Origin: Geodermatophilus sabuli
GTDB lineage: Bacteria; Actinomycetota; Actinomycetes; Mycobacteriales; Geodermatophilaceae
NCBI RefSeq assembly: GCF_900215145.1
Contig: NZ_OBDO01000018.1
Location: 1 to 34,824, forward strand
Direction: 5' to 3'
DNA length: 34,824 nucleotides
Each line of letters starts with the position of its first letter. Position 1 is the stretch's first letter. Positions 1 through 7,559 of the stretch are shown in pieces. Below the pieces are notes generated by a model that was not told the DNA's origin, did no database searches, and saw nothing but the letters and a program-made list of their open reading frames with translations. The translations under genes and the position numbers were made by a program.

Positions 1-93
1 CACGCCACACAACCCGAACCCGCCCACCCCCAGCACCGCGCCATCGGGCACGTCGGCCACCGCCGCGGCAGCACTGTCCACCACCTTGTCCAT
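1..93 (-). CDS. scoA: 3-oxoacid CoA-transferase subunit A, N-terminal fragment cut by window edge
   Basis: Only the first 31 codons are inside the window, read leftwards from an ATG at 93-91. They contain GGFGLCG, the glycine-rich N-terminal motif of ScoA/PcaI-type CoA-transferase alpha subunits. The family moves CoA from succinyl-CoA to a 3-oxoacid (3-oxoadipate in aromatic catabolism, or acetoacetate), and a beta subunit usually follows. GAGGAGAG lies about 8 nt upstream as ribosome binding site. It is the third gene of a minus-strand operon after an IclR regulator and an MFS carrier, which favours the 3-oxoadipate role. Family assignment is firm; the exact substrate is inferred from context. 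Confidence 0.85.
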   Translation of the reverse strand, partial: MDKVVDSAAAAVADVPDGAVLGVGGFGLCGV

Positions 94-119
94 GCGTGCT
101 CTCCTCGTCCGTCCTCGGG

Positions 120-1358
120 TCAGGGGCGTGCGGTGGAGGGCTGCTCGCTCTCCACCCGGGTTCTCTCGGTGACCAGGCGCGGCCGGCCGGCGTAGACGCC
201 GGCGGCGATCTGGACGCCAAGCAGGACGAGCAGCAGGGTCAGGCCGGGGCGCCACCCGCCGGTCGCGTCGTGCAGCAGCCCGACGGCCAGCGGGCCGGTC
301 GCGGCCAGCAGGTACCCGGCGCTCTGCGCGGCCGCCGACAGTCGCCCGGTCTGGGCGACGTCGCGGGTGCGCACCAGGATCAGCGTCATCGCCAGCGGGA
401 AGCACAGCCCCGTGCCGAGGCCGTAGAGCACCGTCCAGACCACGGGTGCCGCGCCGGGCGCGAGCAGCAGGCCGGCGATCCCGATCGCGGTCGGGATGCT
501 GCTGCCGACGACCCACGGGACCTGGCTGGCCCGCCGGGCCGCCAGCGGGGGGACGACGAGCGCGCAGGGGGCCCCGAGCACCGCGGCTGCGGCGACCAGC
601 GCCCCGGCACCCACGGGCGAGACGCCGGCGTCGTCCTCGAGGACGTCGGCCAGCCAGGTGAGCATCGCGTAGAAGGCCAGTGACTGGAGGCCGAAGAACA
701 CCGTCACGGCGATCGCCACCCGGTCGCGCAGGACGGCGACGACGGAGAGCCGGGCGCCCGGTGGATCGGCCGGCTGCCGCCGGCGGGCGGCGAGCACGGC
801 CATGCCGGCAGTGGCGGCGAGCACGAGGACGAGCCACAGCGCCAGGCCCGTGACGGCGCCGCCGCTGAGGGTCGCCAGCGGCTGGGCGAGGCCCGCGCCG
901 AGGCTGGCCGACAGGGCCATCGAGGCCGTCGTCGCCCCCAGGACCGGTGCGCTGCGCGGCCCGTACTCCGCGCGGACGGCGGCGGGCAGCAGCACGTTGA
1001 CCACCGCGATCCCGCCGCTGAGCAGGACCGTGCCGGCGAACAGGCCCCAGGTGCCGGCCAGGCGCAGCACGACTCCGACGGCGAGCGCGACGGACCCGGC
1101 GAGGACGGCGCGGTGGACGCCGAGCCGTGCGGCGATGGCCGGGACCGCGGGGGAGAGCAGGCCGAAGCAGACGAGGGGCAGTGAGGTGAGGACCGCCAGC
1201 GCGGAGGTGGAGACGGTCAGCTCGTCGCTGAGCTCGCCGAGCAGTGGGCCCACGGCGGCGAACGGCGCCCGCAGGCACAGCGCGACGAGGACGAGGACGG
1301 CGGCGGGGGCGAGCCGTGCCCCCCGGCGGCGGGGGCGGTCGGGTGCGCGCGGGGTCAC
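120..1358 (-). CDS. MFS transporter, CynX/NimT type
   Basis: A 412-residue protein with about 12 hydrophobic segments and the N-terminal pattern of the CynX/NimT (cyanate/2-nitroimidazole) MFS group (LRAPFAAVGPLL, then VLTSLPLVCFGLLSP). It would be an inner-membrane importer or exporter of a small anion. The GTG start at 1358 overlaps the stop of the upstream IclR gene by 4 nt (GTGA), so the two are probably translationally coupled. The CoA-transferase gene follows after 26 nt. Together this suggests uptake of an aromatic acid feeding the beta-ketoadipate route, but substrates of CynX relatives are poorly known. A second member of the same group lies at 21215-22420. Confidence 0.85.
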   Translation of the reverse strand: MTPRAPDRPRRRGARLAPAAVLVLVALCLRAPFAAVGPLLGELSDELTVSTSALAVLTSLPLVCFGLLSPAVPAIAARLGVHRAVLAGSVALAVGVVLRLAGTWGLFAGTVLLSGGIAVVNVLLPAAVRAEYGPRSAPVLGATTASMALSASLGAGLAQPLATLSGGAVTGLALWLVLVLAATAGMAVLAARRRQPADPPGARLSVVAVLRDRVAIAVTVFFGLQSLAFYAMLTWLADVLEDDAGVSPVGAGALVAAAAVLGAPCALVVPPLAARRASQVPWVVGSSIPTAIGIAGLLLAPGAAPVVWTVLYGLGTGLCFPLAMTLILVRTRDVAQTGRLSAAAQSAGYLLAATGPLAVGLLHDATGGWRPGLTLLLVLLGVQIAAGVYAGRPRLVTERTRVESEQPSTARP

Positions 1359-2164
1359 GACCCCGGACGCCGGGTGCGCTTGAGGTCCAGCTCGATGTTC
1401 CCCGCGGTCTCCAGCAGCTCCGGGACCAGCTCGTGCTCCAGCTGTGCCAGCGACGTCCGGCTGGCGTGGACGGAGACGTTCAGGGCGGCCACGACCTCGC
1501 CGTCGGCATCGTGGATCGGCGCCGCGGCCGACCGCAGCCCGTGCTCCAGTTCCTGGTCGACCAGGGCGTAGCCCTGCCGCCGGGCGCGCTCGACCGCGGC
1601 GCGCAGCTCGACCGGGTCGGTGACGGTGTGCTCGGTGAAGGGGGTGAACACCGCACGCTGGAGGTAGGCGGCGAGCTCCGCATGCGGCAGCCCGGCGAGC
1701 AGCACCCGGCCCATCGAGGTGGCGTGCGCCGGGAAACGGGTGCCGACGGCGATCAGCACGGTCATGATCCGCTTGGTCGGGACCCGGGCCACGTAGACGA
1801 TCTCGTCGCCGTCCAGCACCGACACCGACGACGACTCGTGCACCCGGGACACCAGGGTCTCCAGGTGCGGCTCGGCCACCTCCGGCAGCGTCAGGCCCGA
1901 CAGGTAGGAGTAGCCGAGCTCCAGGACGCGGGGGCGGAGGGAGAACTCCCGGCCGTCCACGCGCACGTAGCCAAGCTGTACCAGCGTGAGCAGGAAGCGG
2001 CGGGCCGCGGCGCGCGTGAGGCCGGTCGCCCGGGCGACGTCGGACAGGTTCAGGCGCGGGTGCTCGGCGTCGAAGGCCCGGATGACGGCCAGTCCCCGGT
2101 CGAGCGACTGCACGAAGGTACTGTCGCGCGCCGGCAGGGTGGCCTGCTCATCAGCGATCTCCAA
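1355..2164 (-). CDS. IclR-family regulator, PcaR/PobR-like
   Basis: A 269-residue protein with an N-terminal winged helix (LSDVARATGLTRAAARRFL) and a C-terminal IclR effector domain. The opening FVQSLDRGLAVIRAFD is typical of the PcaR/PobR/PcaU branch that controls beta-ketoadipate genes. The start is a TTG at 2164; a strong GGGAGGA Shine-Dalgarno about 6-7 nt upstream decides it. It is first in an operon with the MFS carrier and CoA-transferase, and divergent from the ABC importer at 2534-5032. The intergenic region holds two GTTC(N7)GAAC palindromes resembling PcaR sites. Effector (for example beta-ketoadipate or protocatechuate) is inferred, not seen. Confidence 0.87.
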   Translation of the reverse strand: MEIADEQATLPARDSTFVQSLDRGLAVIRAFDAEHPRLNLSDVARATGLTRAAARRFLLTLVQLGYVRVDGREFSLRPRVLELGYSYLSGLTLPEVAEPHLETLVSRVHESSSVSVLDGDEIVYVARVPTKRIMTVLIAVGTRFPAHATSMGRVLLAGLPHAELAAYLQRAVFTPFTEHTVTDPVELRAAVERARRQGYALVDQELEHGLRSAAAPIHDADGEVVAALNVSVHASRTSLAQLEHELVPELLETAGNIELDLKRTRRPGS

Positions 2165-2314
2165 CGCAGTTCCTCCCGATGCTGTGACGCGGGTCGCGAC
2201 TGTGACATTGTGCGCAGAGTGAACAGCCGTTCGGCAAGCGGTGGGTTACCGGCGATCACGGCGTGGTCACGGCCACAGTGTGCCGCTTGACGGTGAGTGG
2301 GGTCACCTGTTTCC

Positions 2315-2348
2315 GTTCACGAGAAGAACATCGGTTCGCGCTGCGAAC
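2315..2348. promoter_or_regulatory. Tandem 15-bp palindromes, candidate PcaR-type operator
   Basis: Two 15-bp sites lie 19 bp apart, start to start: GTTCACGAGAAGAAC (2315-2329) and GTTCGCGCTGCGAAC (2334-2348). The second has perfect 6-bp arms. It resembles the Pseudomonas PcaR site as I recall it, GTTCGATAATCGCAC, with matching GTTCG and CG-AC ends. They sit between the divergent IclR gene and the ABC importer remnant start at 2382, so the IclR protein is the obvious candidate binder. No convincing -35/-10 pair was identified. Confidence 0.5.
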
Positions 2349-2381
2349 ACCAGCCACCGCCCGACTCATCGTGGAGCCCCC

Positions 2382-2537
2382 ATGCGCCAACCGGTCACCG
2401 CCCTCGCGGCGGGCCCCCCGTTGCTCCTCGCCGCGTGCGGCGGGCTCGACCGCCACGGCGGTGCCGCCGGAGGCCGCGGAGCCCGCGAGGGCGCACACTG
2501 CGATCACACCCCGGACCTGGAGGGCCTCCTGCCGTGA
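2382..2537 (+). pseudogene. Remnant of ABC solute-binding lipoprotein gene (internal deletion)
   Basis: A 51-codon reading frame occupies the place where an SBP gene is expected ahead of the permeases. It starts at ATG 2382 with a lipoprotein signal peptide ending in a lipobox (LLLAACGG) and a polar linker. It ends DLEGLLP, which resembles the C-terminus of the SBP at 20182-21156 (DIDGLLPEE). The roughly 270 residues that normally lie between are absent. Its TGA overlaps the GTG of permease 1 by 4 nt, so the original translational coupling is kept. I read this as an in-frame internal deletion. A genuine short secreted lipopeptide is an alternative, less likely because both ends match SBPs. 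Confidence 0.6.
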
Positions 2538-3394
2538 CCGAGTCCCCCGTCACCGTCTACGAGCCGGCCGCCGCCAACCCGGACGCCGGCGTCGCGCCCA
2601 AGACCCCGCCGCGCCGCGCCCTCGGCAGCTCGCCGTTGGTGCTGGGCACGATCGGCCTGCTGGCCCTCGTGCTGCTGTTCGAGATCCTGCCGCGGCTGGA
2701 GATCCTGCCGAGCCAGTTCTTCCCGACGTCGTCGGAGATCGGGGCGGCGCTGATCGACCAGCTGGGTCAGCCGGACTTCTGGGCAGCGCTGCTCGACACC
2801 ATCTACGGCTGGGCGCTGGGCCTGCTGATCGCCGCGGTCGCCGGTGTGGTGCTGGGCATCGTCATCGGCAGCTCGCACTTCCTGCGCGAGCTGACCGCCT
2901 CGACCATCGAGTTCCTCCGGCCGATCCCGTCGGTGGCGCTGATCCCGCTGGCGGTGCTGCTGTTCGGCACCGCGATCGAGAGCAAGCTCCTGCTGGTCAT
3001 CTACGCCTCGTTCTGGCCGGTGCTCATCCAGGTGCTCTACGGCGTCCAGGACGTCGACCCGGTCGCGCAGGACACCGCCCGCGCCTACCGCTTCGACTTC
3101 TGGGCCCGCATCCGGTACGTCACCTGGCCGACCGCGCTGCCCTACATCATGACCGGCCTGCGGCTGTCGGCTGCGGTCGCGCTCATCCTGGCGGTCACCT
3201 CGGAGCTGGTCATCGGCAACCCCGGCCTGGGCAACCGGCTGGCCGTCGCGCAGAGCAGCGGCGCGATCGAGGCGACCTACGCCCTCGTGGTCGTCTCCGG
3301 CATCCTCGGCGTGATCGTGAACCTCGTCTTCCGGTACATCGAACGACGGACCCTCAGCTGGCACCCGTCCCAGCGAGCAGAGGTGGCCCTCTGA
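2534..3394 (+). CDS. ABC transporter permease, NitT/TauT type (permease 1)
   Basis: A 286-residue inner-membrane protein with a polar N-terminal tail of about 35 residues, a first membrane helix (LVLGTIGLLALVLLFEI) and a binding-protein-dependent permease domain with five further helices. The cytoplasmic coupling loop includes AYRFDFWARIRYVTWP. I chose GTG 2534 because it overlaps the stop of the SBP remnant (GTGA) and because sequence upstream in this frame is low-quality and proline/arginine-rich. It overlaps permease 2 by one base. The family imports nitrate, sulfonates, taurine or, in phthalate/terephthalate systems, aromatic acids; the aromatic context here favours the last. Confidence 0.88.
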   Translation: MTESPVTVYEPAAANPDAGVAPKTPPRRALGSSPLVLGTIGLLALVLLFEILPRLEILPSQFFPTSSEIGAALIDQLGQPDFWAALLDTIYGWALGLLIAAVAGVVLGIVIGSSHFLRELTASTIEFLRPIPSVALIPLAVLLFGTAIESKLLLVIYASFWPVLIQVLYGVQDVDPVAQDTARAYRFDFWARIRYVTWPTALPYIMTGLRLSAAVALILAVTSELVIGNPGLGNRLAVAQSSGAIEATYALVVVSGILGVIVNLVFRYIERRTLSWHPSQRAEVAL

Positions 3395-4167
3395 TGGCAT
3401 TCCTACGGCGCTTCGGCTTCGCCCTCGGCCTGCCCCTCGTGCTGTTCGCCCTGTGGTGGGTGACGTCGGCGAACAGCACCAACTTCTACTTCCCGCCGCT
3501 GTCGCTGATCCTCGACAGCCTGGTGGCGGAGTGGTTCGGCCCGCGACTGGCCGACGACGTCCTGCCCAGCCTGATGCGGCTGGCCGCCGGCTATGCCATT
3601 GCTGCCGTCGTGGGCATCACCCTCGGCGTCCTGATCGGGACCTACAAGCGGCTTCGCGACCTGCTCGAGCCGGTCCTCGAGTTCTTCCGCGCCATCCCGC
3701 CGCCGGTCATCGTGCCGATCCTCATGCTGATCTTCGGCATCGAGAACACCATGAAGATCGTGGTGATCGCCTTCGGTTGCATGTGGCCGATCCTGCTCAA
3801 CACCGCCGAGGGCGTCCGCGCCGTCGACAGCGTGCTGTCCGACACCGCCCGCACGTACCGGATCAGCGGCGCGGCCCGGCTGCGCTACCTGATCCTGCCC
3901 TCGGCCAGCCCGCAGATGGCCGCCGGGCTGCGGCAGGGCCTGTCGGTCGCGATCATCCTGATGGTCATCAGCGAGCTGTTCGCCGCCAGTGACGGCCTGG
4001 GCTTCGCGATCGTCCAGGCGCAGCGCAGCTTCGCCATCCCGGAGATGTGGGCGGGCATGATCATGCTCGGCCTGCTCGGCTTCCTGCTGTCCCTCCTGTT
4101 CCGCCTCGTCGAGAACCGCTGGCTGGCCTGGTACCACGGCCTGCGCCGCGCCCAGCGCGCGGGATGA
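3394..4167 (+). CDS. ABC transporter permease, NitT/TauT type (permease 2)
   Basis: A 257-residue permease with an N-terminal helix (FALGLPLVLFALWWV) and the SsuC/TauC-type domain, including the coupling-loop segment YRISGAARLRYLILPS. ATG 3394 shares its A with the TGA of permease 1 (TGATG), and lengths agree with the family. Two different adjacent permeases imply a heterodimeric channel driven by the ATPase at 4217. The set lacks an intact SBP at its own locus; those at 8799-9791 and 20182-21156 are candidate partners. Confidence 0.9.
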   Translation: MAFLRRFGFALGLPLVLFALWWVTSANSTNFYFPPLSLILDSLVAEWFGPRLADDVLPSLMRLAAGYAIAAVVGITLGVLIGTYKRLRDLLEPVLEFFRAIPPPVIVPILMLIFGIENTMKIVVIAFGCMWPILLNTAEGVRAVDSVLSDTARTYRISGAARLRYLILPSASPQMAAGLRQGLSVAIILMVISELFAASDGLGFAIVQAQRSFAIPEMWAGMIMLGLLGFLLSLLFRLVENRWLAWYHGLRRAQRAG

Positions 4168-4216
4168 CGGCCGTGCAGACCCCGTCCCTGAACCCCCGAT
4201 CGGAAGGCGCAACACG

Positions 4217-5032
4217 ATGCTCGAGGTGAACGGCGTCAAGAAGGTGTACGAGGGCAAGTCGCGCACCGTCGAGGCCGTGCGCAACCTGACCTTCACGCTG
4301 CAGGAGGGCGAGTTCGCCTGCCTCGTGGGACCGTCCGGCTCCGGCAAGACGACCCTGCTCAAGATCATGTCCGGGCTGCTGGACCCGACCGAGGGCGAGG
4401 TCCTCCTCAACGGCAAGAAGGTCGACGGCCCGCCGCCGGGGATGGCGATCGTCTTCCAGGAGTACGGGCGCAGCCTGTTCCCCTGGATGAGTGTCCGGGA
4501 CAACGTCGAGCTGCCGCTCAAGCAGAAGAAGGTCGCGGCCGCCCGCCGCAAGGAGCTCGTCGACGAGTCGATCGCGGCGGTCGGCCTGGCCGACGTGCAC
4601 AGCGCCTACCCGTGGCAGTTGTCCGGCGGCATGCAGCAGCGCGTCGCCATCGCCCGCGCGATCGCCTACGAGCCGCAGGTGCTGCTCATGGACGAGCCGT
4701 TCGCCGCCGTCGACGCGCAGACCCGCGCGGACCTCGAGGACCTCGTCCGGGACCTGTGGCACCGCTTCCAGGTGACCACCCTCTTCGTCACGCACGACAT
4801 CGACGAGTCGGTCTACCTGGGGCAGCGGGTGATCGTGCTGTCCAGCTCGCCCACGGTCATCCGCGACGACGTCGCCATCGACCTGCCCGACGAGCGCAAC
4901 CAGTTGCACACCCGGTCCTCACCGCGGTTCGCCGAGCTGCGTGCCCGCGTCTTCGAGCAGATCCACCGGCCGAAGGAGGAGACCCCCGGCGCGGTCGACC
5001 CGCACGCCCCGGCGGTCATCGGCCAGAACTGA
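4217..5032 (+). CDS. ABC transporter ATP-binding protein, NitT/TauT type
   Basis: A 271-residue ATPase with all core motifs: Walker A GPSGSGKTT, Q-loop FQEYGRSLFPW, signature LSGGMQQR, Walker B VLLMDEPFAAVD and H-loop FVTHDIDES. It would energise the permeases encoded just upstream. ATG 4217 is preceded by GGAAGG about 9 nt away, and 49 nt separate it from permease 2. The C-terminal extension of about 40 residues (IHRPKEETPGAV) is normal for SsuB/TauB relatives. A strong hairpin terminator follows at 5057-5085, so this closes the operon. Confidence 0.93.
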   Translation: MLEVNGVKKVYEGKSRTVEAVRNLTFTLQEGEFACLVGPSGSGKTTLLKIMSGLLDPTEGEVLLNGKKVDGPPPGMAIVFQEYGRSLFPWMSVRDNVELPLKQKKVAAARRKELVDESIAAVGLADVHSAYPWQLSGGMQQRVAIARAIAYEPQVLLMDEPFAAVDAQTRADLEDLVRDLWHRFQVTTLFVTHDIDESVYLGQRVIVLSSSPTVIRDDVAIDLPDERNQLHTRSSPRFAELRARVFEQIHRPKEETPGAVDPHAPAVIGQN

Positions 5033-5056
5033 CCCGGCGCGCCGAGCCACCCGGCA

Positions 5057-5085
5057 CCCGTCCCCTCGCCACGCGAGGGGACGGG
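5057..5085 (+). terminator. Hairpin terminator after ABC operon
   Basis: Perfect 13-bp arms CCCGTCCCCTCGC (5057-5069) and GCGAGGGGACGGG (5073-5085) enclose a 3-nt loop, 25 nt after the ATPase stop. There is no T-run, as is common in GC-rich actinobacteria. Confidence 0.85.
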
Positions 5086-5111
5086 GGCCGGTCCCGTCCT
5101 GGACCCCTGCT

Positions 5112-5131
5112 CTCTCATTGACCGAGAGGGC
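5112..5131 (+). promoter_or_regulatory. 20-bp palindromic element upstream of the P450, shared with the SBP at 8799-9791
   Basis: CTCTCATTGACCGAGAGGGC contains the inverted repeat CTCTC-N7-GAGAG. The same element occurs in the same orientation relative to transcription upstream of the SBP gene (9897-9878, CTCTCACTCTTCGAGAGGGC), 16 of 20 bases identical. TTGACC at 5118-5123 could serve as a -35 box inside it, though I see no clear -10. Most likely an operator for a shared regulator. Confidence 0.5.
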
Positions 5132-5205
5132 GTTGCGTCCGGGCCGGTGACGACGGTCACGCTGTGCGTGGCCGCGTCCCTCGAGCTCGAACCCGGAGTG
5201 CCACC

Positions 5206-6417
5206 GTGACCGTCGACAGCCCGCCCACCACCGACGTCCCCGTGCTGGGCGACGACCCGTTCGGCACCGAGGTGCTGACCGACCCCTACGACTTCCACCG
5301 CAGGCTGCGCGACGCCGGCCCGGTGGTGTTCCTCGAGCGCTACGGCATCTACGCGATGGGCCGGTTCGAGCACGTGAAGGCGTCCTTGATCGACTGGGAG
5401 ACGTTCGTCTCCAGCCGCGGCGCGGGCCTGGCCGACTTCGCCAAGGAGAAGCCGTGGCGGCCGCCGAGCCTGCTGTTGGAGGCCGACCCGCCGGACCACA
5501 CCGTCGTCCGGACGGCGATGAACGGCGTCATCTCCCCGCGCGGCTTGCGGGCGCTGCGCGAGCGGTTCGCCGCGCCGGCCGCCGAGATCGCCGACCGCCT
5601 GGTCGCGCAGGGCACCTTCGACGCGGTCACCGACCTCGCCGAGGTGTACCCGCTGCGGGTCTTCCCCGACGCCGTCGGGCTGCGTGAGGAGGGTCGGGAG
5701 AACCTGCTGCCCTACGGCGGGCTGGCGTTCAACGCCTTCGGCCCCGACAACGAGCTGCGCCGGCAGGCGCTGGCCACCGCCGCACCCGTCCAGGCCTGGA
5801 TCTGGGAGCAGTGCCAGCGGGAGAACCTCACGCCGGGCGGCTTCGGCGCCCTGATCTGGGAGGCCGCCGACCGCGGCGAGATCACCGCCGAGCAGGCGCC
5901 CATGCTCGTCCGCTCGCTGCTGACCGCCGGGGTGGACACCACCGTCTACGGCATCGCCAACACCGTCTACGGGCTGTCCCGCCACCCCGACCAGTGGGAG
6001 CTGCTGCACCGGACCCCGGCCAAGGCGAAGTTCGCCTTCGACGAGGCGCTGCGCTGGGAGTCGCCGGTGCAGACCTTCTTCCGCACCACCTCCCGCGAGG
6101 TGGAGGTCGCCGGGACGACGATCCCCGAGGGCACCAAGCTGCTGCTGTTCCTCGGCTCGGCCAACCGCGACCCGCGCCAGTGGGGCGAGGACGCCGACAC
6201 CCTGGACATCGGCCGCCGCGCCGCGGGCCACGTGGCCTTCGGCATGGGGATCCACCAGTGCGTCGGGCAGCCGGTGGCCCGCCTGGAGACCGAGCTGGTG
6301 CTCTCCGCGCTCGCCGAGCGGGCCCGCGCCATCGAGCCGGCCGGTGACCCGGTACCGAAGCTGAACAACACCCTCAAGGGCTGGGCCAGCGTGCCGGTCC
6401 GCGTCGCGCCGGCTTGA
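5206..6417 (+). CDS. Cytochrome P450, CYP199-like aromatic acid O-demethylase
   Basis: A 403-residue soluble P450. The heme ligand is Cys352 in FGMGIHQCVGQ, the oxygen-activation pair Asp244-Thr245 lies in AGVDTTVYG, and the ExxR helix is EALR. Long stretches match what I know of CYP199A4 from Rhodopseudomonas palustris: EKPWRPPSL, EADPPDHT, VFPDAVGL, NAFGP, SPVQTFFRTT, SANRDPRQW. That family oxidises para-substituted benzoates, for example O-demethylating 4-methoxybenzoate. GTG 5206 is chosen because GGAG lies 7 nt upstream and the preceding codons look non-coding. No ferredoxin or ferredoxin reductase gene adjoins it. It is monocistronic between two terminators. Confidence 0.9.
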   Translation: MTVDSPPTTDVPVLGDDPFGTEVLTDPYDFHRRLRDAGPVVFLERYGIYAMGRFEHVKASLIDWETFVSSRGAGLADFAKEKPWRPPSLLLEADPPDHTVVRTAMNGVISPRGLRALRERFAAPAAEIADRLVAQGTFDAVTDLAEVYPLRVFPDAVGLREEGRENLLPYGGLAFNAFGPDNELRRQALATAAPVQAWIWEQCQRENLTPGGFGALIWEAADRGEITAEQAPMLVRSLLTAGVDTTVYGIANTVYGLSRHPDQWELLHRTPAKAKFAFDEALRWESPVQTFFRTTSREVEVAGTTIPEGTKLLLFLGSANRDPRQWGEDADTLDIGRRAAGHVAFGMGIHQCVGQPVARLETELVLSALAERARAIEPAGDPVPKLNNTLKGWASVPVRVAPA

Positions 6418-6424
6418 GCCGCAC

Positions 6425-6468
6425 ACGACTGCGGCCCCGGAGGGACCTCCCTTCGGGGCCGCAGTCGT
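6425..6468 (+). terminator. Strong hairpin terminator after P450
   Basis: Arms ACGACTGCGGCCCCG (6425-6439) and CGGGGCCGCAGTCGT (6454-6468) are perfectly complementary over 15 bp with a 14-nt loop, starting 8 nt after the P450 stop. Confidence 0.9.
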
Positions 6469-6478
6469 TCAAGGGTCC

Positions 6479-6525
6479 TCACCCGGCGATGAGTTCGGCA
6501 GCGAGTTGGTGAGAGCATCCCGCCC
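6479..6525 (+). repeat. Dispersed repeat, copy 1 (direct orientation)
   Basis: Begins TCACCCGGCGATGAGTTCGG and continues with weaker similarity to the copy at 7362-7404 (shared GAG, GGTGA and CAT/GAT-C blocks). Together with copy 2 it flanks the DHFR-fold gene as direct repeats. Confidence 0.5.
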
Positions 6526-6592
6526 CGGGTCGGTTCGACACCCGGCTCGAGGACGGCTGCAGAGTGCGATGAGTTTCCCTCGTGTGGGCTGT

Positions 6593-6612
6593 CAGTAGAA
6601 CGACGACTACTG
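6593..6612. promoter_or_regulatory. Inverted repeat upstream of the DHFR-fold gene
   Basis: CAGTAG-N8-CTACTG, perfect 6-bp arms, 30 nt upstream of the TTG start at 6643. Candidate operator or promoter-associated site; no regulator gene is adjacent. Confidence 0.35.
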
Positions 6613-6642
6613 ATCGCTACCGAATCGACCGGGGGGCTTCTC

Positions 6643-7221
6643 TTGGGACGACTGATCATCAACAACGCCATCACCGTCAACGGCGCCTTCGAAGCGCCGG
6701 TACCCGAACCCGACGGGTGGCTCGTCCTGGACCCCGACAGCCAGCAGGCCTCGCTCGAGAAGTGGCAGGCAGCCGACGCGATGGTGATCGGGCGCAAGAC
6801 CTATGAAGGCCTGGCCACGGTGTGGCCGCAGATGGCAGACATCCCTGGGTACGAGGCATACGCGCATCGGATGAACAGCATGACCAAGTACGTCGCGTCC
6901 CGGACACTGAGCGGGCCGCTGATCTGGAATGCCATCCTGCTCGAAGGCGACCTGGCCGACAGCGTGAACGACCTCAAGGACAAACACCCCGGCAACCTGA
7001 TCGTCACCGGTGCCGGCGAACTGGCCCGCAACCTCATGGCCCAGGACCTCGTCGACGAGCTCTGGTTCACGGTGAGCCCCTACCTCTGGGCAACCGGGCC
7101 CCGGATCTTCGACGATCTCGGCGCCGTCCGGCTGGAGCTCATCGCCACTACGACATTTCCGTCGGGTGCGGTGCTCCTGCGCTACCGGCCCGCACCCGCA
7201 GACAGGACCTCCACGGGATGA
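6643..7221 (+). CDS. DHFR-family protein (RibD C-terminal reductase fold)
   Basis: A 192-residue protein with the RibD-C/DHFR-like fold: N-terminal strand and NGAFEAP, then ADAMVIGRKTYEGL, YVASRTL, the nucleotide-binding ILVTGAGEL-type segment (NLIVTGAGELARNLM) and DELWFTVSPYLWATGPRIF. Such stand-alone proteins are common in actinobacteria and are presumed NADPH-dependent reductases of unknown substrate; true folate reduction is unlikely. The start is TTG 6643 after a GGGGGG Shine-Dalgarno. Base composition is visibly less GC-rich than its neighbours, with more A/T-ending codons. It is flanked by direct copies of a dispersed repeat, consistent with insertion between the P450 and the SBP. Confidence 0.85.
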   Translation: MGRLIINNAITVNGAFEAPVPEPDGWLVLDPDSQQASLEKWQAADAMVIGRKTYEGLATVWPQMADIPGYEAYAHRMNSMTKYVASRTLSGPLIWNAILLEGDLADSVNDLKDKHPGNLIVTGAGELARNLMAQDLVDELWFTVSPYLWATGPRIFDDLGAVRLELIATTTFPSGAVLLRYRPAPADRTSTG

Positions 7222-7559
7222 GCCTCGTGAACCGCGTCCCTTCCGACATACGGCGCAGGGGCAGTCGGCGGGCATGCTGGTCCGGAGACGCCGATCTGAG
7301 AATCAACGCTGATGACCTCGGGAATGGACTTTCCCACCCAGCAGTCACCTTGCTGCCGAACTCACCCGGCGATGAGTACGGCTCATGAGGGTGATGGATC
7401 GGGCCATCTGATCTGGGTGCTCCGCGACAACGCGCGGGCGGCGCTTCGACGAGCGGGCAGGCCGGTCGCCCGACGGGGCGGAGAAGACCGATGAGGTGGC
7501 GGGCGTCTCGGCGGTCGAGGCGCACTACCGTCGCGCCCTCTGAGCCGAGGAGGGGCCCG
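7222..7559. other. 338-nt intergenic region containing one dispersed-repeat copy
   Basis: Between the DHFR-fold gene and the methyltransferase I see no convincing gene on either strand. The middle holds the repeat copy at 7362-7404. The last part carries only the methyltransferase ribosome binding site (GAGGAGGGG at 7547-7555). Codon usage here looks random. Confidence 0.6.
7362..7404 (+). repeat. Dispersed ~44-bp repeat, copy 2 (left inverted repeat of the methyltransferase cassette)
   Basis: Outer-to-inner it reads TCACCCGGCGATGAG, TACGGC, then ATGAGGGTGATG and ATCGGGC. The reverse complement of 8604-8647 gives TGAGTACGGC-nn-ATGAGGGTGATG-nn-ATCGGGC, nearly identical over the inner 30 bases. 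The two copies therefore form an imperfect inverted pair around the methyltransferase gene. The outer TCACCCGGCGATGA block also matches copies at 6479, 8634 and 8716. Confidence 0.65.

Noticed and set aside
2297..2533. N-terminal extension of permease 1 back to an upstream ATG
   Set aside because: The added ~79 codons are proline/arginine-rich, run through the SBP remnant in another frame and are unlike any permease; GTG 2534 is coupled to the remnant's stop.
4164..4229. Short frame starting ATGACGGCCGTG between permease 2 and the ATPase
   Set aside because: About 20 codons only, overlapping the start of the ATPase with no homology; likely chance.
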